Source: Allium sativum (Eukaryota; Streptophyta; Magnoliopsida; Asparagales; Amaryllidaceae). From it: DNA of 64,000 nt. The notes below the pieces were generated by a model. The model did not search any database and was not told the origin of the DNA. It was given only the letters and a program-made list of their open reading frames with translations. The position numbers were made by a program, and so were the translations under genes. Below, one piece after another: positions 23,162-36,311 of the stretch. The stretch spans positions 363,999,863 through 364,063,862 of the forward strand of contig CM060915.1 of NCBI GenBank assembly GCA_030737875.1, read 5' to 3'. The first letter of the stretch is position 1, and the number at the start of each line of letters is the position of its first letter.

Positions 23162-23897
23162 TCACATACTCTGAAATTGAAAGGAAGAAGGGCTAGAGAG
23201 GAAGAAGAGAGAGTTGCGAAGGATCATTGGAGCATGATCCAAGAAGGTACGATGCAAATGGGAAACAGAGAAGGCGAAGGGAAGGCTGAACCAACCTTCC
23301 GATCCAAATACTGTCAAGTCTAGAAAGAATTCAGTTTGGCCCATCTTGTTTATTACACTAAGTGAAAGCCGAACCAACGAAAGAAACCTCGGAAAGACCC
23401 GAGTTGATGATGAAGGCATTGAAATCCTCCAGTGCCACATGGTTCATGACACTGGCTCCCCGTTTCTCAACTTGACAGACGACTACATTGAAATCGCCTC
23501 CCAAAACCAAAACCAAAAAACCCATGTCGGAAAGAGCAAGGATGTCAGACCAAAGGACCAATCTCTCTACCCGATCACACTTAGCATAGACCTCTGGAGA
23601 AGGAAAAGAGGAGGAGAAAGAAGTAACTGAATAGGCAACTGAGAGAAGCTGAGAAAAATCGAAAACAGGGTGAACAACAATGGCTTTAGACTAAAGGATC
23701 AAAATCTTGTCAGAAACATTACCTAGGGCACCCCCAAAGCCAAGAGACAAAACTGACTTGGTGACCTTGTCTGGACTCACAAAAGGTTCCAGAAGTGCCA
23801 CCAGGCAGATAGAATGCTTCTTAACAATGCGCTTTAGTCTAGCCATCGACATATCATTTTCTATACTGCGAACATTCCAGAAAAGGAAATTCGCCAA
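23162..23897 (-). pseudogene. LINE endonuclease region
   Basis: The protein start MANFLFWNVRSIEND with LVALLEPF is the usual beginning of the apurinic-type endonuclease. A second segment has GGDFNVVV (GDFN motif, about 23500), and a third ends in FLDHAPMIL (SDHAP-like motif, about 23230). The Ser to Leu change before DHAP and the frame breaks between the three segments show decay. The enzyme nicks target DNA to prime reverse transcription. Confidence 0.75.
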
Positions 23898-25030
23898 TTA
23901 GTAGAAGCAGCAGACAAACAGACGCATAGAAAACAGAAACTGCACTCCAATTGGGAAAAACCACAACCATTCAGCTCAGATAAGATAAAGCGTGTGTCAA
24001 GTAGATCTATTGATCCGCTCGGATGCCACTATAGAGCGTGTGCGAATGGTATGGAGAGTTCAAGGAACCGCTCGCAAACCACGACACGAGGGGCAAGCAG
24101 ACGAATGAACAAAAGCCTCACACGACACAAAAGACCCTAAAAACCCCAAGACTCTGATCTAGCGGATAAGTAACTGACACACCAAACCGCGAAGGACAAT
24201 AATTCTTAATAAGTCAAGATAAGTGACCATTAATGGCCGTTATCTCTTCCTTACTAAAAAAGGAGACAAGACAGAAGCAAAGGACACAGGGTGAAAAGAG
24301 GGAATGGATGGGCACATCGGGACGGCCGACGCAAAAAAACCCAGAAGAAAATGTAGTGTTGATCGTAGATCGCAACACCAGTTGTTGTGTGTACTTTACC
24401 AACGTTGAGCTATCATCAGGTTTACAGCTCTGCTTAAAAGGTAAAGTACTCAAGCCGACACACCGTTAGCCAACAAATGGGCAAGTCAAAATAGGGAGGC
24501 CATCTCCATGGTAAACCATATAGTGGATCAAGATAGGATCAACTATACGTCTACAACAGGGAGACCACCCATCCCATATAGACAAAACCCAATATAAATG
24601 CTAACAGAACCAACTAAGAACCAAAAACCAGTACCAAAACACTCGAGTCACAAACGACACGTATAAGGCCTCGCAATGACTTAACGCATCGGCCAACCCA
24701 AAAATCATCTCATACAATCGAAACAAAACGAAGCTCGCCCAACACAAAGACCCAAGCAGCAAATAGTCTAAGCAAAGAAATGCTTATCGTATGGTATGGC
24801 AAAAACCAACAACGCTCGAAAGCCGAATCTAACCATAACGTAGGCATCACATACCCCATTACCAATAGAAGCATACCATGCATAGCTCCCCAAAGGACCC
24901 AAGGTAAAATAAACGACCAAGCAAGAAGCATAAAAATAGTTCTGTTAAGGGATGAACAAGAGACTACAACCGCAAAGCATAGGTACTACCTCATATATGG
25001 CGAATGGGGAATAAAATGAGCAAACTTAAG

Positions 25031-26402
25031 AAACGCAACCACTAAGTAACTGCGATCCATGGGGAAAATGTGCTTTCCATATCTACCATTTTTAAAAGTT
25101 TTTAAGTATTTTCATTGGAAGTTGGTATAAGTATATTAAGTACTTGGTGATTTTAGTCGTGCGCCTAACCATCATATGCCTAATTTCTGTAAGAAGAACA
25201 ATAAACTTGTTAAACTCGAGTTATAAAATATTTTTGACTTTAGATAGAAAATCAATAATCTGAAATTAAATATCACATAACTTCAACATAATAAACGAAG
25301 AAAGAGTTTTTAAATGTTTTGCAAGTTTATGACTTTGAAATATAGAAAAAAATTATTTTCCTTACTTCATTCTTTCCAAAATTAATTTCAACGTGAGAAT
25401 GTTATAATATAAGTTCAAATTTATGTTTTGTTATAAATAAATTAAATTTTCATAAAAGAAGTTTTGACATTTAAATGAAGTTTTGTAAGTTCAATAAATA
25501 AATTTAATAGCTAATGACCATTGTAAAATTAATATGGCTGAAAGATCGGAAAATAAGGCGACGCACTAATGAATTCGACATTTAATGAAAATATGAATTT
25601 TAAGTTGAAATTGTCTCAAAGGAATAAAATGAAATCAATCGAAGCTGAAAGAAAATGAATATAAAGGTGCAAAATGAATATTAATTATCCAATGTAAAGA
25701 GATTAGAATTTGATGTATAAAATTAATTAAGCAACTAAAAGAATGAACATCTATAACGCAATCAAAAGTAAGTAAATTGAATGAAATGGATTAGAAAGTA
25801 AATGAATTGTATAAAAATCCATTTAATGCAAGTAAATTGAATATGAATTGAATGTGAATTAAAGTAATGTAAGTAATTCTCTTTAACTTGAATGTAGATA
25901 AATTTAAAGAAATATGTATGTTAATATAGGATTATAGTTTCCTTTGCATTACCATTGGAATACCATATTTGTCATGCATATTTTTATGTATTTTAATTCT
26001 TCTTCGCATATACTAGATTCTCATACAATTGTTAAGTGTTTAGTAGGAAGCAATGATGTGCGCTTCCCATTTGGAGCTCATTTTTAGGCTTAAATGCTAA
26101 AATATTAAGCAAATGTGCTTATAAACATTAAATGAGGTACGATCTTGGATTACATATCATACTTGGGTTGTATGTATCGTTCTCTGGTTTGGGATGCCTT
26201 ATCGTACAGATGATATGTATATATGTTATACATTTTTTTGTAAAAAATCCGATCGAGCCATACAAAGGGATCACTACCGAAATTTTTCATAAATCCAAAG
26301 GTTAAAAAAATTAGTTTTAAAATCCTATAACTTATATTGTTACAACTAAGTAATTAAGCTAAACAAAGGTCTAAATAAGAATATTTTGTTCAGTTATACA
26401 TT
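25031..26402 (+). other. Interior remnant of a chromovirus-like element, no gene
   Basis: Very AT-rich and without coding signal. It begins with the ACTAAGTAACTGCGATC string shared with 19795-19815 and runs up to the pol-tail and purine-tract motif at 26406. It is read as decayed interior, or interior plus LTR remnant, of the element whose LTR starts at about 26463. Confidence 0.4.
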
Positions 26403-26405
26403 GGC

Positions 26406-26462
26406 ATGATTTTATATGACGTTTCTTTTTCGAGGACGGAAAAGTTTTGAGTGGGGGAGAAT
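26406..26462 (+). promoter_or_regulatory. Pol tail and polypurine tract of a chromovirus-like element
   Basis: CTTTTTCGAGGACGGAAAAG followed by GAGTGGGGGAGAATA is the same arrangement as in RT1 and element B (CGGGGACGAAA, then the purine tract). It is followed by TAGCGACTCG, a typical chromovirus LTR opening with its first bases mutated. Confidence 0.6.
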
Positions 26463-28610
26463 ATAGCGACTCGATAATTTTGACATTTAAAAACAAAGTT
26501 AATTAAAGATCTAATGTTGAAAATCAGTATTTATGTTTGAAATTTAACTTAGGAATCAAAATGTAATTTATTTTGTATATATGAACTTGATTTTTTGAAT
26601 AAAAATTTAAGATATATATGTAAATTCAAAATAAGAATTTAAATCGATAAAGTTGCACTTAAACTTGTTTATTTGGAAATAAGCGTGAATCGAGCTTTCA
26701 ATAAAATGTTAATTCCTAACATCTGAATATGTTACTTAGTAGTGATCTAAATAATTTTATAACTAAACGTCTAAGTTCCCTCGCTCCGTTCAAATCGATT
26801 TATGCGATCGATTCGCGGTAGCGACAACTGATATATCGTAATTAGCGATAATTCGTAAAATTTGAATTAAATTACGAAAAATTAAGATACGTTTAAAATG
26901 CATAACGAAGGAATAAATTTTGTAGCAAAATACGCGAGTTTGTTCCATTTATGTCGATTTAGTTAAATATTGAATAAATCATTGAAAATTTAATGTTATA
27001 AAAATTTGGGCGATTTTAATCTAAAAATACTAGATTGAATTCCAAGAAAATGATATTTTTTATTTTGATAAATTCGAATGTTTATTGCCCCAAAATTTTA
27101 ATTTCAAGACGAAAACGCACAAAAATGAGTAGTGTTTATGTGTGCGACTGATTTCGTATCTCGTACGTACTCCTCTTGTATTTATATTTAAAACAAAATC
27201 ATTTTTCATATAAATAAATAAATATATATATTAGCAATTCACGTTGAGAAAAATAGAATTCAAATTAAAAATTAAAAATTAAAAATGGTACACTTATTAC
27301 TTCTTTGTAGCGCCATGGACACTTGTAAACAATCTTCCATTTTGACAATTTGCTCTGAACCCTATTACGAAACATTGTCACATTTAATCTTTTCCTTTCC
27401 TTCCTCCCATTCCATTTTAACCTTCAAATACAGTAAATGAGAATAATTTCAAAATAAACCCTATGTTTTCCCCAAATCGCCAGCCTTCTTTTTTACCCTA
27501 TTACCACCACAATCCCTCTTCCTTCATCATCATCGCACAGCCTCGACGTCGCCTCCATCGTTGTGCATGCCTCCACACGTCACCAATGGAATTCCCAAAA
27601 ATCGCACAAACCTACAATTTTAAGCTCTTCCTCCAACGCGCGCATCATTCTCCTCAGCTCCACCATCACCGTTCTCTGACCCCATGCGCCACCACCAAGG
27701 TCCCTCCTCTCCGCACGCGCGCAGCCCAAGCAGTCACGCACTGTCCATCACTATCATGCCCATAGCCTACTCGCACGTTCAAAATCTTCCTTCATCGAGC
27801 CAATTTCACAAGACCCACACTCTAACTCCATCCGAAACCTAGTCACTTGCCTTACCAATTCTGATGTAGTTCGAAGAGCTGTATATGATGCAACTTAATT
27901 CCACTTTTCATAGTCAAATTTGGGTTTTGTCACTACCTGGTCTCGAGGGTCGTTGTATCGTGTGTTCATTTTTTCTCTCGTCGTGTTTGTCTCTCTCAAA
28001 CCAAAAAAAATGAGTCTCTCACTCACGATTCACTTTTATTTCAAGTTATCAACATCAATAGAAAACTAAAAATATAGTAGTAAAGCCCTTGATTATTGAT
28101 TTTACTGAATAGTTGGAATTGTTGCACTTGATTACCTTATTACACATGACTGTGTTCACTATGTTCGATTGATGTGCTCTTCCTTTGACAAGACCATACT
28201 TTGTTGCTCATTTTCTACTATTTTCTTGGCCAGACCTATAAGACTTGGTATTATGTTGAGAGTGCTTTTGCCATACGAGGTTTGTCCATGCTGGGATATG
28301 TTCTGAAACTTGATTAGGACTTGACTTTTTGTACATTTTTAATGTGACATGTCATGTTGTTACATTCTTATGACCTATAAAATTTGGTTTGTTTGGGCGG
28401 CATTTGACATGTATGATCATTGTACATTGCCATGAACTCACTAGTATATCCATGTTCATTGAACATACGCCTGAATTGTTTGGCCTACAAGCTTAAGTTG
28501 TACTCTTTCATTTTCTTAATTTATGCGCTGTCTTAGGAACTCTGTCATGAGTGAGACCTTTGTTGTCGTGGCCTTGTGTATTTTCCATAAGCCATTACAT
28601 TCATACATTT
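26463..28610 (+). mobile_element. 3' LTR of the chromovirus-like element, first part
   Basis: It starts around TAGCGACTCGATAATTTT and is AT-rich. A leader-like C-rich segment lies at 27460-27770; its 100-codon ORF has no domain and is rich in His, Pro and Ser, so I read it as leader and not as a gene. The LTR is broken at 28610 by the CACTA element. Confidence 0.45.
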
Positions 28611-28620
28611 CACTACAAAG

Positions 28621-29239
28621 AACACAGTCTTTTGCGACGGCCTGAAGCCGTCGGTGTCCGTCCCAACCCGTCGCCACCGTCGCTAAAGGTCGTCGCTAAT
28701 TAAGTCGTCGCCAACAGGAAAAGCAACGTCCAAAGCGACGACCTCATCGCTGAATTAGTAACGGCTAGCAACGATCTGTAGCCACGTGTCATCTTACGTG
28801 GCAACTAGTTTCTTTTACTAGGAAACCATTGTAAACCGTCGCAAAACCATCACACGCCATCGCTAGCCGTCGCTATGTGTTGAACAATAGGTCGTCGCTA
28901 GACGTCGCAAATTTGAAGCAATAAATTTTGCATAGCAATTCCTTTCCATCAAGCCACGCTACACTATCATCTCATCAACTCACTATTAATTCACCAATTC
29001 TCACCAATATTATCTCATCATTTCACCAATACTTATCAACAATCAATTCATCAATTAAAAAACAAATTTATAAACACCACACATATGAAAACCATATCAA
29101 ACACATTATAACATTGTCAAATACCATCATACATCGTACAACACAAAACACATCAAGCCATAGTATATGTTCATGCCATCATACGTACATATAGCATATA
29201 AAAAACCAAGTATATTACATACAAGAGCATAAACCGAGA
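28621..29239. other. CACTA left subterminal region
   Basis: Up to about 28920 it is packed with CGTCGCTA, GTCGCAAA and GCGACGRC motifs in both orientations, as expected for TNPA-binding subterminal repeats. 28930-29160 is simple A/C/T-rich sequence; its ORF is not convincing. Confidence 0.7.
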
Positions 29240-30948
29240 AATGCGTACCAACATTAATCTTAACCTCGTCATCGTCTTTTTCTTCCTCCCCTCGATAAAC
29301 GGCAGAATCTCCTCCATCTCCTCCTTTCTCAGGCATAAACCCTTGCTTCTGAAAGTAAGCGGTGATGCGCTCATCTATATTTTGTTGCATCTAGGTTTTT
29401 CGCTAGTCCATCATCTCATTCATCTGCTCCTGCATCCGAGCAATAGTCGCCTCCTCCATCGTCCTCCTATAACTACGCTGAACATCCTGCAAAATAAGTA
29501 AGTTCACATTAAAGTTATTTAAACATGTATATGGTTCGTGTTAAACATGTATATAGTTAAACATGCATATATTTAAACATGTATATGGTTTTTGTTAAAC
29601 ATTTATTTGGTTTGTGTTGAACATGTATGAGTTTAGTGTGGTCCAAATGTAAACAAAACTTAATATTAAATAGCATAATTTCTCGTATTTTAAAACTGTA
29701 ATTTATGTCTACAAAAAGTCTTACCTCCTGATTGCCGAAACCATATCGCCTTCCTCGAGTAGGAGGATCGGTGATAGAATATCATATACGATCAGACTCT
29801 GCGACCGTAAGCTCCTGTCCACTAGCCTTTATCACTCTAGCAGTCTCTGCATCATACTTCCCCTACAACAGCAATATAATTTTAACACAAATGCTATAAA
29901 ATTTACTTATATATTGTAATAGGAACGAATATGGAATATTTTAATTTATACGGATAAACATATATATTTACCATTATACGCTCACTCTTCGGATCCACCT
30001 AATCATATGTAGTATTTCCTTCTTCATCAGTATGCTCCACTGCATGTGTGTGTCTGAATACGTCTGCCAGTGAAGGCTCTCTTCCGTACTTTACAGTCTG
30101 AGTAAATATTTATTAAAAATTAGAATGAATTATATACACTAAATTTTTACGTGAACATATACTACAAGTATTTAAAATTTATACCAAATCCCTTCTATGT
30201 TGTTGAAATGATTTTGAGCCACCGCGGTGTAGAGAAGGTTTCTTTTCTCTATTTGCTTTATTTCTAGCTGCTACTTTATATTAAATTTTAAACATGATGA
30301 TGTAAAATAATGCAATCAATATTATAAATGTGAATATTTATCATTATGTCTTACTTTAGCTTCTTCCGACTCCCAATACTTTTTAAAATCTGCCCGAAAA
30401 TCATCACCTATAAACGGAGGCTTTTTTCTAGATGTCTTCGCCCTTGAAACCATCTCTCAATAATTTTTGCGGATCTTCGTATTCCAATGAGTGAGAAAAG
30501 TAGGCATGTCCTGATCCTCAACGCATACAATAGCCTGCATATTACATTTATTGTTAATTATTTACAGTATATTAATTTTCAATATTAGTATAGCTGCAAT
30601 ACTTACCAATAAATTGGCTAGAATGACATTCTTAATATAAGGTGGAATACTATCCCAGTGTGGCCAAGCCCCCATCATTCTGCTCACGTAAGACTGCCTC
30701 GTACCTCTAATATGAATTGTGCGGGCTCAATCTCGAATCCCCTGTGTAGAAGTTGATATAAGTATTTCATATATTTTAAATAAACTAAATTGAAATAAAC
30801 TTGACATTTACCCGCCACTGTTCGGAACAATCTCCGCAACTCGGCGTAGATCCGGCACTGAGATGCTCGCACCTGCTCCTGATCCTCCTGAAGATAGTGA
30901 AGGAGTAGGCTGGGATGTACTCCTCGATCGTCGTCTATCATCAGACAT
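29240..30948 (-). pseudogene. CACTA TNPA-like protein, multi-exon, decayed
   Basis: ATG at 30948 (MSDDRRRSRSTSQ). Splice sites suggest seven exons: 30948-30812, 30741-30607 (GAWPHWDSIPPYIKNVI), 30534-30355 (FLTHWNTKIRKNY, FRADFKKYWESEEAK), about 30268-30184 (NKANREKKPSLHRGGSKSF), 30100-29972 (REPSLADVFRHTH, WVDPKSERI), 29862-29727 (DAETARVIKASGQEL, RGRRYGFG) and 29488-29240 (ATIARMQEQMNEMMD, then ERITAYFQKQGFMPE). This is the 'plant transposase Ptta/En/Spm' family (PF03004). TNPA binds the subterminal repeats. Two in-frame stops, TGA at 30457-30459 and TAG at 29403-29405, break it. Confidence 0.75.
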
Positions 30949-31278
30949 ATCTGTTAAAATAATATAATGTGCATACAAAATAACTTGAATTATTAACATT
31001 ACTCATCATTATCATAACATAAATCGTAAATGAGAAGAACAATACTGCATAACATACATAGTCAACATTATCATTACATAATTCAGAATAGTAACAAACA
31101 TAAGTAAATGCATAGCTAAGAACAATCAACATCATTATTATTACATAGCTCAGAATAATAACAAACATAAGTAAATGCATAGCTAAGAACAATCAACATC
31201 ATTATTATTACATAGCTCAGAATAATACATAACATAGTACATAGCTCAGAATACAGTACATAACATAAGTATAAAACC

Positions 31279-34200
31279 TCAGTCTTCATCATCTTTGGAT
31301 GCAGACTCGGTCTCATACTCTATATCGTTTTCTTCAGTACTTACAAATGCATCTACTAATACATTCGCTTCATCATTCAACGACCCTACATCAATGTCAT
31401 CATCTATTATTATTTCAGTATTTGGCTCAAGATCCGCTTGATACGCTGCTTCGTCTAGAATATTATTTCCATCAAATGTAAATCTCTCCTTTGTTTTAAA
31501 AACATCCCACCAATCCGCTTTATCTTTTTTAAGGATGGATATGGAGAAAAATAGACTTGTAATGCTTGCTTAGCTAACACAAAAGGATCATACTTGTAGT
31601 AATGCGAATTATGCCTTATTTTGATTAGCTTATAATCTTTGTGCACGTTGATTCCAGAACCAGGAACAATGCTAAACCAGTTGCATTTGAACAGATAAAT
31701 TTTCTCTACGGGCTGAACATAATATGTCAACTCTACAACTTGCGTTAAGACGCCGTAAAAATCTTTTATATGCTCCTCTGAATCATCACTACTTTTGACA
31801 AATACACCGCTGTTATACGTTAATTTTTCAGCTCCGTAATCATTGGTGTTGAATTTAAATCCATCAACAAAGTATATTGGACAAGCTTTGACATTTCTTT
31901 TTGGTCCGATAGCAAGATGTCATAATCCTTCGTTAACAACACAGTTATTTGGATCATGAACATATTCTAAAAACCATCTAGCAAATTCTTTACTAAGATC
32001 ACCAGATGGATGTTGTGATTCGTAGATACTGTATATATGTGTTATGTTTCTTTTTATTAATAGACACAAATAATTGTATATGTATATATAATCGAATTGT
32101 ACATGGATTAAGTATTATCTGACAAATGGTGCAACTTCCGCACAATTTAAGAGAACATATGTTTGTGCCACATTGTAGTCTTTATCGCTTAACAATATTT
32201 CCACACGTTTTCATGTTGGTCTTCCATGTTGTCTAAAAATAGATAACATTGTTTGAGAAGACTCCTGCTTAACGACTTGTTCAATACAGGGAATAGTTAC
32301 AAAAGACAAGTTCACATCTTCACTAAAGTAACGAGAGAAAAAAAATAAAGCTTCTTCTTCAAGGTACGATTCGCAAATCGAACCTTCTACTCGAGCTTTT
32401 TGCCTAATTTTTTTCTTAAAATGATTCAAGTACCTATAATAAGATTAATTTAATTTATATGTCAGTACAATAATCTAAGTTGTAATCTAGATTGGTTATT
32501 GAAATTATATGCAAAGTTGCCTCTCAAATAAATACATCCATCCATATTGGACTGGACCTTGAAGAAGTGCTTCGGACTGAAGGAGAATAGGTAAATGCTC
32601 CATTACATTAAAAAAACCAAGTGGAATATTTTCTCGAGTTTGCAGATCAGTATGGGGATTTCTAGTTCAAGCTTACATAGACGGTCTACCTTTAATGTCA
32701 CTGAACAAAGTTGTTTATAAAACAAACTTAATTCTATTATAACACTCTAGATTTTTGTAGGCAACAAATCCTTGAAAACCACAGGTAAAAAGTATTCCAT
32801 CATGATATGGCAATCATGGCTTTTCATTCCACTCAATTTACCGTTTTTAAAGTCCACACATCTACGGAGGTTTGAAGAAATCCCATCAGGACATCGTAAT
32901 ACTTCCACCCACTTTAGCATGAGTTTTACTTGCCTGTTGTTTAGCTCATAACATGCTTTAGATTTTTTATTTTCGTCATACAAGTGCAGTTCTCGCCTAA
33001 TATATCGCGTCTCGAATTTGCATCGTCCTTGGTTTTACCATTTACATTCAAAACTGTATTAAAAACGTTGGGTCAAACATGTTTTTTTCATTATGCCTCA
33101 CATCAATATTATGCTGAAGTTTTAGATTTTTCCAATAAGGTCACTCCTAAAATATACTTTGTTTGCACCAATTATGAATGTCCGATTTACTTGGAATTTC
33201 AACCTGCTTTCCAGTTTAATGTATCTTTAGGTACTCACTTACAACTTCATATATCTCTTCACTTGTCCAAACTTTAGGCGGTTGCATAGCCTCTACTCTA
33301 TTAGCTTTAAAGTTCTTTTTATCCGTTCTAAATTTATGATTAATATGGAGAAAGCAACGATGACAGTCAAACCAAGAATTTTTTTTCCATACTTTAATAA
33401 AAATGCTCGTGTCTCCTCCATACAATGAGGACAAGCTAGATGTGCAGCTGTGCTCCAACCCAAAAGCATGCCATACGCGGAAAAATCACTAATAGTCCAT
33501 AATAAAGAAGCAAACATATGAAAATTTCTTTTTCTCGAAATGTCGTTTGTTTCGACTCCTTCATGCCACAGTGTTTTCAACTCTTCAATCAACGGTTGTA
33601 GATAAACATCAAATCCTTGAGTCGGATCATCGGGACCGGGGACGACAACCGTTAGAAACATATATGGATTTTTCATACACATGCATGGAGGTAAGTTATA
33701 TGGAGTAACAATGATAGGCCATAATGAATATTTACTGCCAAACTGAGAAAATGACGAAAATCCATCTGTGCATAAACCGAGCCTTACATTACGGCTCTCT
33801 ACAGCAAATTCAGGATAAGTTCTATCAAAGTGTTTTCATGCTTAACCATCAGACGGATGTATCATAGTTCCTTCTTCTGATGTTCTCACGCTATGCCAGT
33901 GCATATGACATGTTGTAGGAGAAGATGCATATAGCCGTTGAAGTCTGGGAGTTATGGGTAGATAATGCATTCTTTTATATGGAACTTCTTTTCCTTTCTT
34001 TTTTCTTGGTTTATATCTATCTTCGTTGCAAAATTTGCATTTTCTATGGTGAGCGTCTTCTTTTCAATACAACATGCAACCTTTTACACGTGTATCTATC
34101 TTATGATATAGTAGTCCAAAAGAGGACATAAGTTTTTTCACTTTATAATGACTATCGCACATCAAATTATTGGGCAGCATATGTCGTTTTGCAGTTTGTA

Positions 34201-34811
34201 CAACTGTTGTAAATGCAGCTCTGCAAGATTGAATTTTGATTTCATAGTGGTGAATTCGGCGGTTACAGACAACTCGGTTCCGCTTGTACACCCTTCCCAC
34301 AACGGCCTCTTAGCAGAATTAAATAACTCATAAATTTTTTCGCTTCCGTCGTTGGTTCATCAACATTTCCAGTCTCATCATCGCTTTGCTCAATGTTAGG
34401 AAACATTGATCGTGTTGCATCTTGCACCATATTTTCTATCGTATTCGTCAATGTATTATCGTTCATCATTGTACTATCGTCCTCTACCACTACAGGGTTA
34501 GACGTAGGTTGAACAAGTTATCCATGATGATCTCATAAGTGGTAATTCGACACAAAACCAAATTTATATAGATGTACTTCTACTACATCTGGCTTCCAAT
34601 GCTTCAGATGTTTGCAATTACTACACGGACAACGAATGTCTACGTTACTCTGATTATTAGACTTAGCGAATCTAATAAATTCTTGGACTCCATTACAAAA
34701 ATATTCCTTTATCAACCCTTTCTTACCGGTTTGGGGTTGATACATCCAACTGCGATCACGTAAATAATCGAACATTTTCCTGATTTGCAACAAATATGTT
34801 AGAAAGCTCAA
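31279..34811 (-). pseudogene. CACTA transposase TNPD, decayed
   Basis: Order along the minus strand: a transposase-associated domain (34760-34545: DRSWMY, GVQEFIRFA, IRCPCSNCK, HLYKFGF); a TNP2/Transposase_21 domain (about 34330-33290: KVKKLMSSFGLLYHKID, CKFCNEDRYKPRK, LGLCTDGFSSFSQFG, PYMFLTVVVPGPDDPTQG, WHEGVE, GWSTAAHLACPHCMEET); a weak part (33290-32750, KSHDCHIMMEYFLP); a DUF4218-like part (32430-32200, EGSICESYLEEEALFFFSRY); a DUF4216-like part (31730-31500, LFKCNWFSI, DPFVLAKQALQVYF); and an acidic tail ending SKDDED at 31279. This is the usual TNPD layout. Stops at 34533, 34518, 33842 and 33836 and frame shifts show that it is inactive. TNPD is the catalytic subunit that cuts CACTA ends. 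Confidence 0.82.
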
Positions 34812-34925
34812 TCGAACACTTTATATTATTTTAAATCTTGTAAAATTTCATTTATAACTATTGCATGTTTTTGGTTTTTTTGTTTATTTATTTTTTACTT
34901 TGACGACCGGTCTACCTACTTCTCA

Positions 34926-35128
34926 TTACAAATATAATAACGTAAGCATATTTTATAAATCATTTCAGGTTAAATGGTTCAACAAAATTTCAGCAGCACT
35001 TTCCTTTGGTCTCTGTATCGTACACAAATGAGTGTACACCGGGAACAAAAAGGAAGTGCCATCGAAATTTTGTTAACCATTTAAACTGAAACGATTTATA
35101 AAATATGCTTATGTTATTATATTTGTAA
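34926..35128. repeat. Long inverted repeat upstream of TNPD
   Basis: The left arm begins TTACAAATATAATAACGTAA (34926) and the right arm ends with its reverse complement TTATTATATTTGTAA (35128). The arms, about 85 bp each, include AAATATGCTTA/TAAGCATATTT and AAAATTTC/GAAATTTT and enclose a loop near TATCGTACACAAATG. Several mismatches are present. It sits just upstream of the TNPD coding start (34811). No target duplication was found, so it may be a built-in hairpin and not a MITE. Confidence 0.8.
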
Positions 35129-36310
35129 CTTGTCCAATACTAGGACAAATTCAACGGATATTGTATTAGGTGAATATAGATTTCCGTTTTATGTAAAAAC
35201 GTATACCCATATAACGATCATATACAATACTTGTCGGACGGGGCCAAATTTATCTAAGAGGTTCACATAAGTAGTCAAAAAAACATTCAACATAAGTTTA
35301 AACCAAAAAACAATACAAATGTAAAAAAGCGCGCTTTTTGCGCTTTGGGCTTTTATACGCTTCACTAATAGGTGCGTCCTTAAACTTCAAAAAAGTCCCT
35401 TGCGCCTCTTTCCGTTTATGCTCGTGCGTTAACTACATAAGGTCCATATAATATTTTCCAGTACTTTCAATTTTTAAAATAACATGACAATAAAAATTAT
35501 GAAGAATAAATTAGTTTTAGTTACTTTTAGTTACTTTTAGTTAATTTTAGTTTAAAGTATAAATTTGTAAAATAACATTTTTATATTAAATCTATAGCAA
35601 TAATTTTTTTATATTGCAAATGCACTCTTCAAATTTGTTTGGACCGACTATTCTTGCATCCAATGGTGACATAATTAACAGTGCATGTAGGGACATCATT
35701 ACGCCATTTCAATAGTCATAATCAAGTTAATTACTAGCGCTAAACAATCACGTTTAGTTCATTTTTTCTCAAATGATCTCAAATAATCCTACAACACACT
35801 TAACCTACAACACAATCAATGTACACCCAATTACATACATGGTAGTCATTGTTTTCACGCTCCTAAATCAAGTACATATGTGATAATCAATGATTTCAAC
35901 CGCCTAATCAATTCCACTTATTCCCAAATCAATGTACAACGAAATCAACATCATATCATCTCACAAGACAACCAATTTCATATCCATAAACAATGAATTT
36001 ACAACCCCATATAAATATACACAAATTAAACTTAAATAACCCTAAATAAAGATGGAATAGGGTTTAGAAGACATACCTTTCCGAATTGAGATGATGGAAG
36101 GGAGTTTGGAGGGTTGAAATCGCTGCAAGGGAGGGCGACGGTGTAGCAAAGGGAAGGTTTTTTTTTTAAATTTTCGTGGGTAAAATGAATTGGGGAAGAA
36201 AGCACGGCTGTTTATTTCTTCAAAGCCGTGCAACGGCTAGCGACGGCCGCTCTTTTGGCCGTCGCTAGTCGTCGTCCACCCCCGTTGCAATTTCAACCGC
36301 TCCTTGTAGT
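35129..36310. other. CACTA right (5') non-coding region
   Basis: Promoter side of the minus-strand genes. Non-coding, with a CGCGCTTTTTGCGCTTTG string near 35331-35347 and a pyrimidine-rich leader-like part around 36050-36160. The last 90 bp hold GCGACGGCC/GGCCGTCGC subterminal motifs that form a short hairpin around 36240-36266. Confidence 0.5.
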
Positions 36311-36311
36311 G

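Larger units (their letters stand above)
19958..25030 (-). mobile_element. LINE (non-LTR retrotransposon), decayed
   Basis: On the minus strand, endonuclease, reverse transcriptase and a post-RT region appear in the order of plant L1-type LINEs. The left edge has a T run (19958-19965), which is a short poly-A tail on the element's strand. The right edge is placed by the return of host-like sequence near 25031 and is approximate; I could not find target duplications. Frames are interrupted many times, so it is dead. No ORF1 domain could be recognised in 23900-25030. Confidence 0.7.
28611..36311 (-). mobile_element. CACTA (En/Spm) DNA transposon, 7701 bp
   Basis: The ends are CACTACAAAGAA at 28611 and, on the other strand, CACTACAAGGAG from 36311, flanked by a 3-bp duplication TTT (28608-28610 and 36312-36314). 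The subterminal regions carry repeated CGTCGCTA/GCGACGGC motifs, the binding sites of TNPA-type proteins: many at 28640-28915, a few at 36225-36275. Two genes are on the minus strand: TNPD (34811-31279), then TNPA (30948-29240). Both carry stops, so the element is no longer autonomous. Confidence 0.92.

Noticed and set aside
24360..24470. Possible structured RNA or LINE ORF1
   Set aside because: No cloverleaf, no RRM, zinc knuckle or DUF4283 motif in any frame.
27463..27765. 100-codon ORF rich in His, Pro and Ser
   Set aside because: Composition of a C-rich LTR leader; no domain and no homologous frame recognised.
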